Positions 10,260 through 22,310 of a stretch of 64,000 bases of DNA are shown in pieces. The DNA comes from Monoplex corrugatus (taxonomy: Eukaryota; Mollusca; Gastropoda; Littorinimorpha; Ranellidae): positions 42,586,857-42,650,856 of the forward strand of contig CM060307.1 of NCBI GenBank assembly GCA_030674185.1. Reading direction: 5' to 3'. How positions within the stretch are numbered: position 1 is the stretch's first letter; every line of letters starts with the position of its first letter. The notes beneath the pieces were generated by a model that was not told the origin of the DNA, made no database searches, and was given only the letters and a program-made list of their open reading frames with translations. Position numbers and translations under genes: made by a program.

Positions 10260-11155
10260 AAGATTAAAAATCAACACAACCAAACTGAATCCAACCAAAC
10301 AACCAAACAGAAAGCGAAAGTCTATAGGCCTATATGGTGAGCCACTTTGTGGTTTTGCGCTGCGCATGACAAAGGTAAAGGTTGACCCATAATCCTGAAT
10401 ATGGGGAATATGGTGGAAGACAGTGAACTCCTCAGTCAGCACTAGGACAGCTCCAATCCCTCTTCCTCTATAGTCAGACCCTCTTCCTCTGTAGTCAGTC
10501 TCATTAATGGACGGAGGTCCTTTTTATCCCAGTTCCAAGTTGTTGTCCCTCTTTATAAATTTAAGTACTAAATCTGTCCCTCCCTCTTTGCATGTTTCTT
10601 GGCCCCTCGAAACCCTTCCCCTTCTCTGTCTGTCTGTCTCTCTCTCTCACACACTTTATCCACCTCTCTCCCATGTGCGTGCATGCGTCGTGTGCGTGTG
10701 TGTGTATATGTGTGCTTGCGTACGCGCGCACACGTGTATATGTGCGCTGTTTTTAAGCTTGGCTTTTTTCGTTTTGTTTTTTTGTTTTGTTTTGTTTTGT
10801 TTTGTTTTGTTTTGTTTTTGGTTGATTGGTTGGTTCTTGATGTGTTCGATGTTTTTCTTTTTTTCTTTTTCTTTTTTTTTTTTCACACAGAACGGGTTTG
10901 CTTGCCGCGAGAAAGTTATCAGCAAGCAGTTTTGAGGCATTAACAGACTCGGATTCAACTACTTAGAATTTAAAACATTAGCTGTTGTTATTCTTGATGA
11001 AATGATCATGCTCTATTACTGTGTAAAGCTCATTGGGCATGCTTTTGACAAGGACTGTTTGCTCTGTTCAAATGTAAACACGAAACACCCGCGGATGGGT
11101 ATACAGATGACTAGTGTGTTCATATAAAGAAAATCATATAAAGAAAATCATCTTC
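10260..11155. other. Intergenic with short simple repeats
   Basis: Contains a C/T-rich stretch (10600-10680), a GT/GC tract (10675-10745), a (TTTTG)n run (10775-10820) and T-runs to 10883. No gene recognised. Confidence 0.6.
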
Positions 11156-11159
11156 AACG

Positions 11160-11645
11160 ATTTGCAGATGTCATATCAACAATCCAAAATTTAAATCTTC
11201 CATAGAGGTTTTAATGTATGGTTGTGAAGCCTGGACACTAAGAAAAGACTTAAAAATAAAATCAGTGCAGCAGAAATGTGGCTCTATAGACGACTTCTAA
11301 GAGTAAAATTGACAGACAGAAGAACAAACGATGACCTATTAAAGGAACTGAATGTTAAGCGCCAAATGCTACCAGAGATAAAAAAAAAAAGAAAGCTGAA
11401 ATATGTAGGCCATGCAATTAGAAACACCAAAACAGATTTGATATCAACGGTCCTGCAGGGAAAGTGACACAAGGAGAAGAAAAGGACGACCACACACTAC
11501 TTCAACAACATCGCTGATGTCTGTGGTCTGGGGATCCAGGAAGTCGCCCACAGATGTCTCAGTCATGTGACCTGGAGAAGACTTGTGACATCGAGCGCGA
11601 GGGAGGGAGGTGTGACAAGGCAAACAGAACACACTCAGAAGACTT
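11160..11645 (+). mobile_element. Decayed LINE C-terminal fragment
   Basis: Reads 'AEMWLYRRLLRVKLTDRR', then 'KKRKLKYVGHAIRNTKTDL' and, in another frame, 'RGRPTTNYFNNIADVCGLGI' followed by 'HRCLSHVTWRRLV'. This is the usual post-RT tail of an endonuclease-RT LINE, but the wording differs clearly from LINE-A. At least two frameshifts and stops. Not functional. Confidence 0.75.
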
Positions 11646-11926
11646 TCTATAAGCAAACACAATAAGAATGTACCTTTTTAGAAAAGTGAAGAGTCTGGCA
11701 GATTCTTCCTGGAATCTGCCATACTCTGTACTGAAGAACCCGCTCTACTTTGTTGGAAACTGAATGCCATCATTAAATATCAAGTGGCATGTAACATCTA
11801 AGGAACAAGCCCTACGTACAATACTGAGGGGTGAGGCAGTACGCAGGACGGTAAAATTCCACTTCTTGATCAGTCGTTTTAATGAGGGAAGTTTACCTTC
11901 CTGCGTACATCCACAAGAACTTGAAG

Positions 11927-12390
11927 AAAGAAGGCCATTTAATACAGAAAGAAAAGAAACCTGAAGACAGAAAGGCCATTTAATACAGAAAGAAAAGAAA
12001 CCTGAAGACAGAAAGAAGGCCATTTAATACAGAAAGAAAAGAAACTTGAAGACAGAAAGGCCATTTAATACAGAAAGAAAAGAAACCTGAAGACAGAAAG
12101 GCCATTTAATACAGAAAGAAAAGAAACCTGAAGACAGAAAGGCCATTTAATACAGAAAGAAAAGAAACCTGAAGACAGAAAGAAGGCCATTTAATACAGA
12201 AAGAAAGAAACCTGAAGACAGAAAGGCCATTTAATACAGAAAGAAAAGAAACCTGAAGACAGAAAGAAGGCCATTTAATACAGAAAGAAAAGAAACCTGA
12301 AGACAGAAAGAAGGCCATTTAATACAGAAAGAAAAGAAACCTGAAGACAGAAAGAAGGCCATTTAATACAGAAAGGAAAGAAATATGAAG
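11927..12390. repeat. 41/44-bp tandem repeat, about 11 copies
   Basis: The unit AGGCCATTTAATACAGAAAG + AAAAGAAACCTGAAGACAGA + A recurs; some copies carry an extra AGA (44 bp). Open frames over it (Phe/Leu/Ser-rich on minus) follow from the repeat. Confidence 0.95.
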
Positions 12391-12850
12391 ACCATAATGA
12401 TACTATGTATTAAACTGCAGTTCCCTAAAATTTCATGTCAAAAGATTCCCCCGACAAAACAGGCTCTTTGTGTTGTGTAGTTTCCCATTGAAAAGACGGT
12501 TTTTCAAAGTAATCGATTGTGCATCGTAACTGGAACGAGTGAGTTTTGTTGAATGAGCTATACTCTGAATGGGTGCCAGCTGAAAAGAACTAATACACAT
12601 GTAAAGAGAACAATCTTAATCCATTAAACAGGTAACCCCATCTTATAACATTAACATGAAACTAACAATCTTGTATAAACAATTGGTTTGAGATACATAT
12701 CCTTCTTCTTCTTTCCCTTGGCTACTACTGACTGCCTTTATCATTGTGAAGATTCTGTACCAACACATTTACAACATTATAAGAAATACGTATCCAGGGA
12801 ATGGGGACCGAGGAGAAGTGGAAGGCATTACAATGGCTGTTGCTGTGTTG
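12391..12850. other. Intergenic, nothing recognised
   Basis: AT-rich, no repeat or coding signature noticed. Confidence 0.5.
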
Positions 12851-12854
12851 CCTT

Positions 12855-13090
12855 TGTATTGAGGCGGGCTAGCTGAATCTTTTGACATCTGTAGACTCAA
12901 GATCTCAGGTCTCAAGTTCAGTCCCAGCCCGCAACATGAAAGCTGGCTTGTTCACTGCCTATCTTAATGTTCCATCATTCCAGTGATGCCAATGTTTCTG
13001 TAAGTCCCGTTCCCATCTCCATTTCAAGACCTTGCCAGAGCATAGGGCCATTGCGTGGGATCATAGAGTCTGTCAATTAACTGCTGGCAG
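12855..13090 (+). mobile_element. SINE-1 copy, tRNA-like head
   Basis: GCGGGCTAGCTGAATC...CAAGTTCAGTCCCAGCCCGC looks like a degenerate tRNA head with a B-box-like AGTTCAGTCCC. The body runs to CTGGCAGATTTTGGAAAAGC. The head and 3' part match minus-strand copies at 54335-54612 and 58018-58338. Confidence 0.55.
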
Positions 13091-13342
13091 ATTTTGGAAA
13101 AGCATATATGGAACTATCTGAGTGCAATGAATCCTTCTGTCATTTGGAAAAGCACATATGGAACTATCTGAGTGCAATGAATCCTTCTGTCATTTGGAAA
13201 AGCACATATGGAACTATCTGAGTGCAATGAATCCTTCTGTCATTTGGAAAAGCACATATGGAACTATCTGAGTGCAATGAATCCTTCTGTCATTTGGAAA
13301 AGCACATATGGAACTATCTGAGTGCAATGAATTCTTCTGTCA
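13091..13342. repeat. 50-bp tandem repeat, five copies, from the SINE-1 3' part
   Basis: The unit (TTTGGAAAAGCACATATGGA then ACTATCTGAGTGCAATGAAT then CCTTCTGTCA) repeats five times with almost no divergence. Its reverse complement contains GGATTCATTGCACT, the 3' phrase of the other SINE-1 copies. Confidence 0.92.
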
Positions 13343-13477
13343 CAAAACACGTCTAGATGTCTGCGTGTAAAGTCATATGATTCCAGTTACGTTAGTCTGA
13401 CAATCAAATCCCTGCTGGAATCAGTGCAAAAAGAATCAGTTCATGTAATTTGCTTGCATAACAGTGGTATTTGGAAT

Positions 13478-13478
13478 A

Positions 13479-13524
<46 letters not shown>

Positions 13525-13605
13525 GTGTGTGTGTGCGCGCACGCGCTGTTTGTGTGTGTATGTGTGTGCGTGTGTGCATGTATGTGTGAGTGTGCGTGCG
13601 ATCAT
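13478..13605. repeat. (GT)n microsatellite
   Basis: GT tract with CGCGCACGCG and GTATGT interruptions. Confidence 0.95.
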
Positions 13606-14530
13606 TACAGGAGTCAGCAGGCCCGAACTATACATCACAAAAGGAAGAATCAATGCAGAACACAGATATTTTCTTTCAGGTTTATTCTCACTTTACAAAC
13701 ATTGGTATTAAAGAGAATACACTTCAACTGCATACCTTTCAGCCTCTTACCAACAGAATAACCAAACAAACCACCTGAAAACAGAAAAAAAAATTGAATA
13801 CAAAACTCAGAAACAGCATCTTGAAGTGTTCAATAATTTTCAAACATTATGGAACACAAAATTTGAAAGGAAGCATCTTAAAAAGAGTTCAGTGACTTTC
13901 AAACAACAGCCAACATCTCATTTTACTTTAGAAAATGGATAGAAGAATCGCTAACAATTAGGTATCTTAATACTGTAAGTGTCCTCCTCTCACACACGTT
14001 TACGAGCCATATATGTGACTCATATTAGTCATAATATGTTACATTTCATTAGCACTAAATTTCCATTTATTTTTGCACATGCACACACACACACACATGT
14101 GCACACACATGCATAATATCAAAATGTGTGCATGACAGTAAACTGAAGGGAACTAAGCAAGACAACTTCCTTTTCTTGCCTTTCAACTTTTTCATTGTTG
14201 AATGATTGCTAAGCATTGTGTTGTGGCATCCAATACAAAAAAAAAGGAATGATTAGTACCAGCATCTTCTTGTGACATCTACAGAAAAGCAAAGGACACA
14301 TAACTGAAGCATACATGAAGCCTTTACTACAGCCAAATTCGAGCCGACCTTAAAATGTAAAACTATCTATACCAAAAACACAACATGGCCTTAAAAAAAA
14401 TTGCAAGTAAAGAATTTGAAGACCAATGATTATTTCACTGTAAAAGCCACATGCAAAACTTTTATTCTAATGCAAGTTCTGGTATTCAGAGCTTATTGTG
14501 ATGGGACCTGGGCAAAATAATTTGTAATTT
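13606..14530. other. Gene-free AT-rich stretch
   Basis: Contains TTTATTCTCACTTTAC near 13681, which is AATAAA on the minus strand, and a short CA run at 14083-14110. No coding signal. A distal 3' end of a minus-strand transcript is possible but unsupported. Confidence 0.4.
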
Positions 14531-14531
14531 G

Positions 14532-14721
14532 TTAACTCTGACTACTGCACCCTGACCACCAGCATCCTGCATTGTCAACCATGCTAGAAAAGCAAAAACT
14601 TAACCTTTGATTCCCTCACCCTATCCACCAGCTTCCTGTAGGAAGCTGGTGGATAGGGTGAGGAGTCAAAGGGTTAAGTTTTTGCAGTTGACGGACAGGA
14701 TGCGGGAATCAAAAGGGTTAA
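14532..14721. mobile_element. MITE-P copy B, nested palindrome (190 bp)
   Basis: Outer TTAA at 14532 and 14718-14721. An inner palindrome of 78 bp (14600-14677) also has TTAA at both ends and a centre of AGCTTCCTGTAGGAAGCT. The arms share CACCCTATCCACCAGC. The left outer arm is eroded (TTAACTCTGACTAC). Confidence 0.8.
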
Positions 14722-15056
14722 GCATATACACTGCAGAGAGATATTTGGCTCTAAAAATTTGACGCTGACATAAATTCTGATAAGCACAGATTTTTTTGAT
14801 GGGGTCTGGGCAAAACTAGCTGCAATAATGTGTGCGGAAAAACATAATGCATACATCTCCAAACATCTCGTCAGCCAAGCTGATTCATGCTCCAGTTTGT
14901 AGAAAATTATTGATTCTGGCTTTTAATATTTTATCTCTGTTCATAATAAGATTATAAATTTTTGGTGATGGGCCTTCCAACCTACTGCTTTTTATGAATT
15001 GTATTTGTCTTTCTTGTTGCGTTTTAAGGGTAGACAAGGGAAGTCTAAAATATGGG

Positions 15057-15206
15057 TTAATCCTTTGACTCCCGCACCCTATACACCAGCTTCCTACAGG
15101 AAGCTGGTGGATAGGGTGAGGGAATTAAAGGGTTAAGTTTTTGCTTTGCTAGCATAGTCAGCAGTGCCGAATGCTGGTGGACAGGGTGCGAAAGTCAAAG
15201 GGTTAA
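15057..15206. mobile_element. MITE-P copy C, left outer arm missing
   Basis: The inner palindrome is complete (15057-15136, centre AGCTTCCTACAGGAAGCT) and is followed only by the right outer arm, ending GTCAAAGGGTTAA at 15206. Confidence 0.8.
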
Positions 15207-16478
15207 GGACAGGATCAGGATTAACTTCACATTTCCATCTATACGCTTTTTGAACTAAAGCCTGAATAATTTCAATTATATTGTACTGACAGGAAATGGA
15301 CAAAGAAGATCAGAGGGATTGAAGAAAGGGTTAGGGATAGGTTAATAAAGCCCTAATAACAGTATACCAATGATATATAACCATTAAAACGATCTTGCTG
15401 ACAAGCTGTCTAGAGATCATGTTAAGAGACAGACTCACTGGTTTTCGCATTCTGAAGGGTTCCATCATTATGGTTTATTTCTTTTTAAATCTCTTTTCCT
15501 TTTATTTCATTTCACATTTGATAACAGCCCAGCTGACCTGCCAAAGCTGTTTAAATAACATAAAACCAAACAGACAAAGGTTTCATATTAAACAAGAAAC
15601 ACATTTTAAAACTAAACAACACAAACACAAAAGAAGAATATCAGAATCATCATTGAGATATTCATGCACTGGAGGCAAACCCACTTTGTATTATTTATCA
15701 AATGTATCTATTTTATAATATAAACTTAGATTATAAACATAATTGAAAAGAATTATCATTCATAATAATACAAAGTAAAATAAATAAATAAACTTAAGGA
15801 AACACATTGATTCTGAAAAATGTTCATGACCGTATAAAGGTAAACCCATATAAAATATATCTCTAAGCCAAGTTCAAAGTGCGGCAGGATGTAAAGACTT
15901 CACTATTTTCAGATCAAATGTTTGAGGGTGAGTCCCACTCCTCTCCCATGCTGCTTCACTCTTTCCAACACTAACATGGTTAGAAACCCACTTACAACAC
16001 AGGGACTATAACAGTATAAGCGGCTCAAACAGTTTCCCAGACAGGGTCCAACTCATGCACTCAGATTGGGAGCTCTACCTCTGTGCTAAAATGGCCTCTA
16101 GTTAAGTAAAAATTCATGAAAAATTAAAACTGATATTAACACAGCAGAACAGACAGCTACTGCCCACCCCAGCATGTACACAAATATCACTATTAAATTG
16201 TCAAGAGTAAAACAGTCCACCCAGCACTTCCGAGATCTTGTACACCATATGCTCTCTGGAAAACATACAGGTGACGGAATTGGTCGACACAAGACCACTT
16301 TTGACAGCAACAAAACTAGTACTAATGAAATAAATCGAAAAAAAAAAAAAAAAGAGATGATGGAAAATATGAGAGCAGGAATAGAAAATGAAACTGTTTT
16401 AATACCAGGCCTAGACAAAGGATGGTGCCATTACAATTGCGAAAACAGGAAAAATTACCCTCAGTAACTTTGCCATAA
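15207..16478. other. Gene-free stretch
   Basis: AT-rich, with no coding signature. Reverse complement of 16040-16090 has a weak tRNA-like phrase (GAGGTAGAGCTCCCAATC ... GAGTTGGACCC), possibly an old SINE. Confidence 0.4.
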
Positions 16479-16479
16479 T

Positions 16480-16857
16480 TTTTTCATACTACAAATTTTA
16501 TACAATAATAAATAATTTGTTGTAGTTTTTTTTAAATTCAATCTTTTCATCTACAAATTTTATACAACAATGTTGTAGCCTACTGGAAAGTTTTTGTAAT
16601 TCAATCTTTTCATACTACAAATTTTATACAACAATGTTGTAGCCTACCTGAAAGTTTTTTTTTTAATTCAATCTTTTAATACTACAAATTCTATACAACA
16701 ATGTTGTAGCCTACTGGAAAGTTTTTTTTTAATTCAATCTTTTAATACTACAAATTCTATACAACAATGCTGTAGCCTACTGGAAAGGTTTTTTTTAATT
16801 CAATCTATTCGTGCTACAAATTTTATACAACAATGTTGTAGCCTACTGGAAAGACAC
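16480..16857. repeat. About 62-bp tandem repeat, five to six copies
   Basis: The unit runs AATTCAATCTTTTCATACTA then CAAATTTTATACAACAATGT then TGTAGCCTACTGGAAAG plus a variable T run. ACAACAATGTTGT inside each unit is a short palindrome. Confidence 0.9.
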
Positions 16858-17079
16858 AATGAGTTGATTATATAGTCTACAAATATCTATGGGAACGGGG
16901 ACTAGAAGCTCCTGGAGAAGTTGATGACCAAGTCCACAAAAGCTTGCCTTGCTGACTGCTTCCTTCCACAATATCAGTCTGGCCAAGGTGCAAGAGAACA
17001 AAGAGGCATCTGAACCCTTCCCAGTACAGAACAAAGTGAAACGGATGTGTTCTAGCACCCAAATTCTTCTCCATCTTCT

Positions 17080-17870
17080 TAGAAGCAGTGTTGACTGATA
17101 CCTTCAGAGATTCTTATCAAGTGGTTAACATCCAGTTTCACATAGATGGAAAACTTAACCTGCAGAAACTCCAAGCCAAGACCGCTGTACTAAAAACTAT
17201 CGTATCATATGAGAATTTCTCTTCACAGATGACTGTGTACTGGCTGCACATACACACATGTACATGTTCCAGTACATCACCAATCAATTTGCTGTGGCCC
17301 GTCAATGTTTTGGCGCTACAATTAGTCAGAGCATGACAGAGGCTATGTTTCAACCAAGACTATCTCAGGCATCTGGTGCTTCATCATCTTAGACCATCGT
17401 CAACAGCCAGGTTGTTGACAAATCCAATACTTCGGCAGTACAGTGAGCAGCAATAGATCTCTTCATATGAAAGTCGCACTGTGAATTTTAATGGCTAGGT
17501 TTGCCTTTGGAAAGCTGACCAAGTGCTTGTGGCAAGACCATGGCCTCAAGCTCACTACGAAGACTGCTGTCCATAGTACAGTGGTATAAGCGCCTGGACT
17601 ACCTACTAACGAACATCCAACAAATGGAATAGTTTGACCACAGATATCTGCACAGGATCTGCAGCATTACATGGCAAGATCAAGTCTCCAACATTCAAGT
17701 TCTGAAGAAGTGTGGCTTGCCAAGTATACGGATAACTGCATCGCAAAGATGCTCCTGTGTGGAGACCTGAAGCAAATACAGAGTCTTCAAGGGCCACTAA
17801 TGCATTACACAGACTCTAGAGTCCCAGCTCATCAGCTCTGACATCAACATCACCAACTGGAAAGACAATG
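17080..17870 (+). mobile_element. Heavily decayed LINE RT fragment
   Basis: Phrases in changing frames match an endonuclease-RT LINE: 'LNLQKLQAKTAVLKTIV', 'DDCVLAAHTHM', 'CFGATISQSMTEAMFQPR', then 'HRYLHRICSITWQDQVSN' and 'QVLKKCGLPSI'. Many stops and shifts. A different family from LINE-A. Confidence 0.65.
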
Positions 17871-18119
17871 CCTGCAACAGAGTAAGCAAGTGACAGCAGT
17901 GTATGCAGGACAAAATCACATTTCAACAGCACATACCAGCTGCTATTCAGCACAAGGATAGATGAAAGCAGAACCCAAGGCTACAGAACTAGCTCCTAAG
18001 CAGCACCTGTGGAAGAATCTGCATCTCCAGAATCTGTGTTATATATCCCATATGAAGACTCTTACCAGGTGATAAGGACCACAATGTCTACTCATCTGTC
18101 AGATTGATGAGAAGTCCAT

Positions 18120-19030
18120 CATTATCATATTTTCTTTTCTTTTTTTTTTTCCAATTTATTATCAAGTATGGATCCTGTACTTCACAAGACTTTACAGTAC
18201 GGAACTTTTTCAAACAGCACTATTGGCATAATTTTTCACTAACAGTGTATTAAAGCAAAAAGAACAACATATATCTACAAGGGTGCAACATAGAAAAAGT
18301 AAAAAAAACTGAAAGGGGTCCAGAGGCCGGCAGCACCCCGTATGGGAGCTCTGGGGGGCATAAGACCCCCAGATGCTGAAGCTTTTTCAAAAAACGGATT
18401 TTCCGTTTCTGACTCTTTTGAAAAAACGGATTCCATCGTCAAACGGAAAAAGTTGCACCCATGTATCTATACAGAACACATATATGTACAAGTATCAATA
18501 CACAAACTCATAGCAGTAAAATTCAATTCTAATAGGAAAGCATTAACTTTCTTTACTTCAAATGTGTTTATCTGCAACTATTACACAACTGTCAACTGGT
18601 ACAAGTTGTCGAAATAAAATTTACATTCCTTAGATAAAATCCTGAATACATAACAGTGAAGAGCAACAAATGAATGCATTTATTGAGGATGAAGGTCTAA
18701 GAGCAATACCACCAACTGACCAAGTTAAGCGTGAGAATTACGTGTTTAACTACTCCAAGAGGATAATAAATAATACTGTAACAGAAAAATTCTTCATTTA
18801 TTTCTCTTTTACTTCTACTTTTGTGGTATTATAGTTATGGAGATACAACAATGACAAATTTATAATAGTTTGGCCTTTCTGATGAACAAGTATTTTCTTC
18901 CTTTCAGTTGAGTTGTGGACATCTCCGTGTAAGTGATGCTATGTCAAATGTAATACATGTCCTTTTCTTCTCTCAAAGTATTCAATGAAATAAAGTAAAA
19001 GTCACTTTCATTTTGTTCATCCTCATCACT
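18120..19030. other. Gene-free stretch with a G/C-rich fragment
   Basis: A compact G+C-rich phrase at 18315-18370 (GGGGTCCAGAGGCCGGCAGC ... CATAAGACCCCCAGATGC) stands out from the AT-rich flanks, as does a repeated AAAACGGATT at 18395-18440. Probably a transposon remnant. Not identified. Confidence 0.4.
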
Positions 19031-19034
19031 GACA

Positions 19035-19203
19035 TTAACCCTTTGATTGATGCACTGTCGACCATGCCAGCAAAGCAAAAATTTAACCCTCTGACTCCCT
19101 TACCCTATCCACCAACTTCCTGCAGGAAGCTGATGGATAGGGTGAGGGAGTCAGAGTTCAGTTTTTACAGTTGATGGATAGGGTGCAGGAGTCAAAGGGT
19201 TAA
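19035..19203. mobile_element. MITE-P copy D (169 bp)
   Basis: TTAA at 19035 and 19200-19203. The left outer arm is shortened. The inner palindrome starts at TTAACCCTCTGACTCCC (19083) and centres on CTTCCTGCAGGAAG; its right end has lost TTAA. Confidence 0.8.
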
Positions 19204-20490
19204 CATCTAAGAACTGAAGAAGCAAATAATTTGGTACTTTCTAGTTGCTCACTGGTCTAAATAGAAACATAATTTACACACTACAGTCCTTTCATCATCA
19301 TTAGAGGCCTGACAGGTAACTGTGTTTCTTTAGATGCAAAGTCACAGCTTCCAGCTTCAAATCTGACTGCACAGATGTTAATCATCACTATCATGTCATG
19401 TGCATGCTGCCTCCACACCTAGCTCTGTGAATGAGTACCTGGCCAAGTTCAGGGCTGAGGTAAATAGAACAGGAAAGGACAAGAGATGGACATTACTCTA
19501 ATAATACTGGCACAGGAATGTGGTCAGTCTCTAGAATTTAGAATTTCCTATGAACTCACACTTACAGGATAGAGTTCACCTATCCTTTCATTTTTTCAAA
19601 ACGATTTCACATTTTATTGTTATCATTTATGCCATGGGCTTGTAACTTTGACAAAATTTCTGTAACTTATATTCTCGTTTTTTTGCTTTCAAACACTCTG
19701 GACAGTTTGCATCACTGCTGATAAATTTCAAAACATTCTGCATCCAAAAACAAATAGAAATGCACAAACATTTTACTTTCATGTTTTTTTTTTATCTCCT
19801 AATCTAATGAGCAATGCCAAACAAAGTCTACAAATGCTTTGAATATATCTGGTAAAAGGAATATTTTTCCCTTTCTTTCTGGACATGCTGGAGGACAGTA
19901 AGATTTTTGTTAATTCCAATTTATAAACACTTTCTTCTAGCAATCACTGATCACTGCTGAAAGGTCCAAAAGCAATCTGCTTTGATTCCATCTCTTCACT
20001 GAAAATTTGTACAAGAGTATTATCGGTGAAATTGAGCAAGAGATACTTCAGATGAATACTCTTGGTACAATAATGGAACATAAAAAAAAAAAACATATCT
20101 ATCCAACAGAAATAAACAAAAGTGATCAGAGGCCACAAAAGAAAAGGGAGAAAGAACCAATGCAAACTGAATTACTTTCATGTTGATCTAAGTCAAATGT
20201 AAAATAAGAGATACATGCACATGCACACACAAGCTGAAACACAGAACAAAGTTCTTCTCTCTTTCTCTCTCTAGCTCTCTGTCTCTCAATCTCTTTCACA
20301 GACCACTGTATATAATATACATACAGCAGGTAGCACATTAATACATACCAAATTGAAACAGGTGAATAACATTGTCATATTTATCATTCAATGGGATGCA
20401 TACATATATCACTCTCAAAAACAGATAAAAGTTTCGTACATTTTAGTTTACAATGGCTGTACCAATAATAATCAGACAGACTTGATTATC
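19204..20490. other. Gene-free stretch
   Basis: AT-rich; C/T-run at 20255-20300. No coding or structural feature recognised. Confidence 0.4.
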
Positions 20491-20496
20491 ATTTTA

Positions 20497-20497
<1 letters not shown>

Positions 20498-20546
<49 letters not shown>

Positions 20547-20612
20547 CAGCCACACACATACAGCACACACACACACACATATACACGCACGCGTGTGCAC
20601 ACACACTTCCCA
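20498..20612. repeat. (CA)n microsatellite
   Basis: CA tract with a short non-CA break, then CACGCACGCGTGTGCACAC. Confidence 0.95.
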
Positions 20613-21425
20613 TCTCTCTGTCTTTCTCTCTGTGTCTCTGGATGAACAGACAACTTAAATCGCAGAGAATGCTCAAATGATTAACTTCCAACTTTCAAAT
20701 GCATGTTTTACAATTTGTGATTGAAATATCTTTCACCCTAATTAGAAAATACTTAACCTAAAATAAATAGCCTACTGATTCATTTAAACATTATCAGGCA
20801 GTAAAAGTATGAAAACTTCAAACGCAAGCCAAACAGATATCGCTCAGTTTGAGTGATTGCTGATCAGATAAAACTATCAACAAGAAATTTCTTTAATTTG
20901 TACTCTTCAGCTGGCATTCATAACTCTTGCAAGGTAGGATAGTGATGGCTGCCCCAGAGCCCAGGACAAGCAATCAGTTGTGTCGGGCATGCAAACACTG
21001 CAATAACCATCTGATCTATTGTGAGAAATATGACGTCTATTATAACATAGCCAATGATCATCATGAAACTACATTTTTGCTTCACGAAATTAGGAAAGTT
21101 ACAAGAAAAGTAAAAACTGGCAGGTGGTTCTGCTTTCCCTCTCATGGAACTTTAGACGATGAAATCAACATACTTTTTGAAATTTCTGAGTTTACATCCA
21201 TGACATCATAACATATCAAGCAAAAAAAAACTGGCTCAATCAGAGGGCATTGGTCAATCAGAATGGAACACAAAAATAACAAATTATCTATGTTTGACCA
21301 CCTGCTGATAAAGTGATCGATTATGTTTGGCCACCTGCTGATAAAGTGATAGACAACAAAGTCTGAAACATGGAAAGTAAAAATATCCCTACCACCAAAA
21401 CAAAATCTTCTTCACAAGGACCTTT
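20613..21425. other. No recognised gene; a 94-codon open frame of unknown status
   Basis: A plus frame at about 20927-21211 is rich in Cys/His near its start ('CRACKHCNNHLIYCEKYD') but lacks flanking exons or a family match that I know. I do not call it a gene. AGTGATCGATTATGTTTG and TTTGACCACCTGCTGATAA recur at 21290-21350 as a short duplication. Confidence 0.3.
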
Positions 21426-21429
21426 GCTT

Positions 21430-22310
21430 ATGATGTGCCATCATTGTTTGTAGACATTCTCAGAGCTCTACACACATCAGGAAGGAGAAAGATTATGGGA
21501 ACATACAACCAACCAGAACACCTCTTGTCAAGCTACCATCAAAATAAGCATTACAAAACCAAGACAATGCAGGTCAGCAAACACCTGGCAATATTTGCAT
21601 CAACATCACTGGCACTAAAGTCAAACAAGTGAATGAATTCAAACTCAAGCAAGTGAGTGAAATCAAATACCTCGGCAGCATTTTCACAAAAGACGAAAGA
21701 CTCCACAGAGAACCTGAAACTGGAATCCACGAAGCAAACAAATGTCAACAATCAACTTGCCACTTATTTGAAACACAGCAACACTCATCAATTCCAGTTT
21801 GATACGTCAACATACCAGAGCCAGAACTAGACCCTGACTGAGATAAAAACAGAGCACAACATTGCCATCTGTGAGATGTGTTGTCTGAGAAGAGTTGTCA
21901 TTAAGACACAATGTCACTTGATCACAAACACCAAGATCAGAGAAATGGTGAGAATAACGTTGGTCTCCCGTTACATTCATCAACAAAGAAAATTAAGTGG
22001 TTTGGTCTCTCACCAGACTGCAACCTTAATAACTGGCTCAACAAGCATGCGACAAAAAATGTTTGGTTTTTAAAGTGAGAGGCAAACCAAGGAAGACCTG
22101 GATCAATAGCATGAAAGAGACCTTGATGTCACATGGTATTTGTCCGCTTCAGGCCATCAGATGGCTGCTGACCATCAGTTCTTTCCCTTTGCAACCCAAG
22201 ACGGTACAAGCAGAAAAAAAAATTTATCAAAACAATCTTTTGGAGACTATCCAGACTGCCACAAACCAAAACCACTTGAAATGTCAATTTACAGCTGTGT
22301 GATTTCTTTC
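21430..22310 (+). mobile_element. Decayed LINE 3' fragment
   Basis: Fragments in several frames: 'VSEIKYLGSIFTKDERLH', 'KKIKWFG', 'QQACDKKCLVFK', 'RGKPRKTWINSMKETL'. These match the post-RT tail of a LINE. The phrases AAGATCAGAGAAATG and AATTAAGTGGTTTG recur at 52075-52350, so both relics stem from one family. Confidence 0.65.

Noticed and set aside
11745..12318. Minus-strand Phe/Leu/Ser repeat frames
   Set aside because: Product of the 41/44-bp tandem repeat.
20927..21211. A 94-residue Cys/His-containing protein
   Set aside because: No recognised zinc-finger spacing, no splice context, and no better codon signal than its surroundings.
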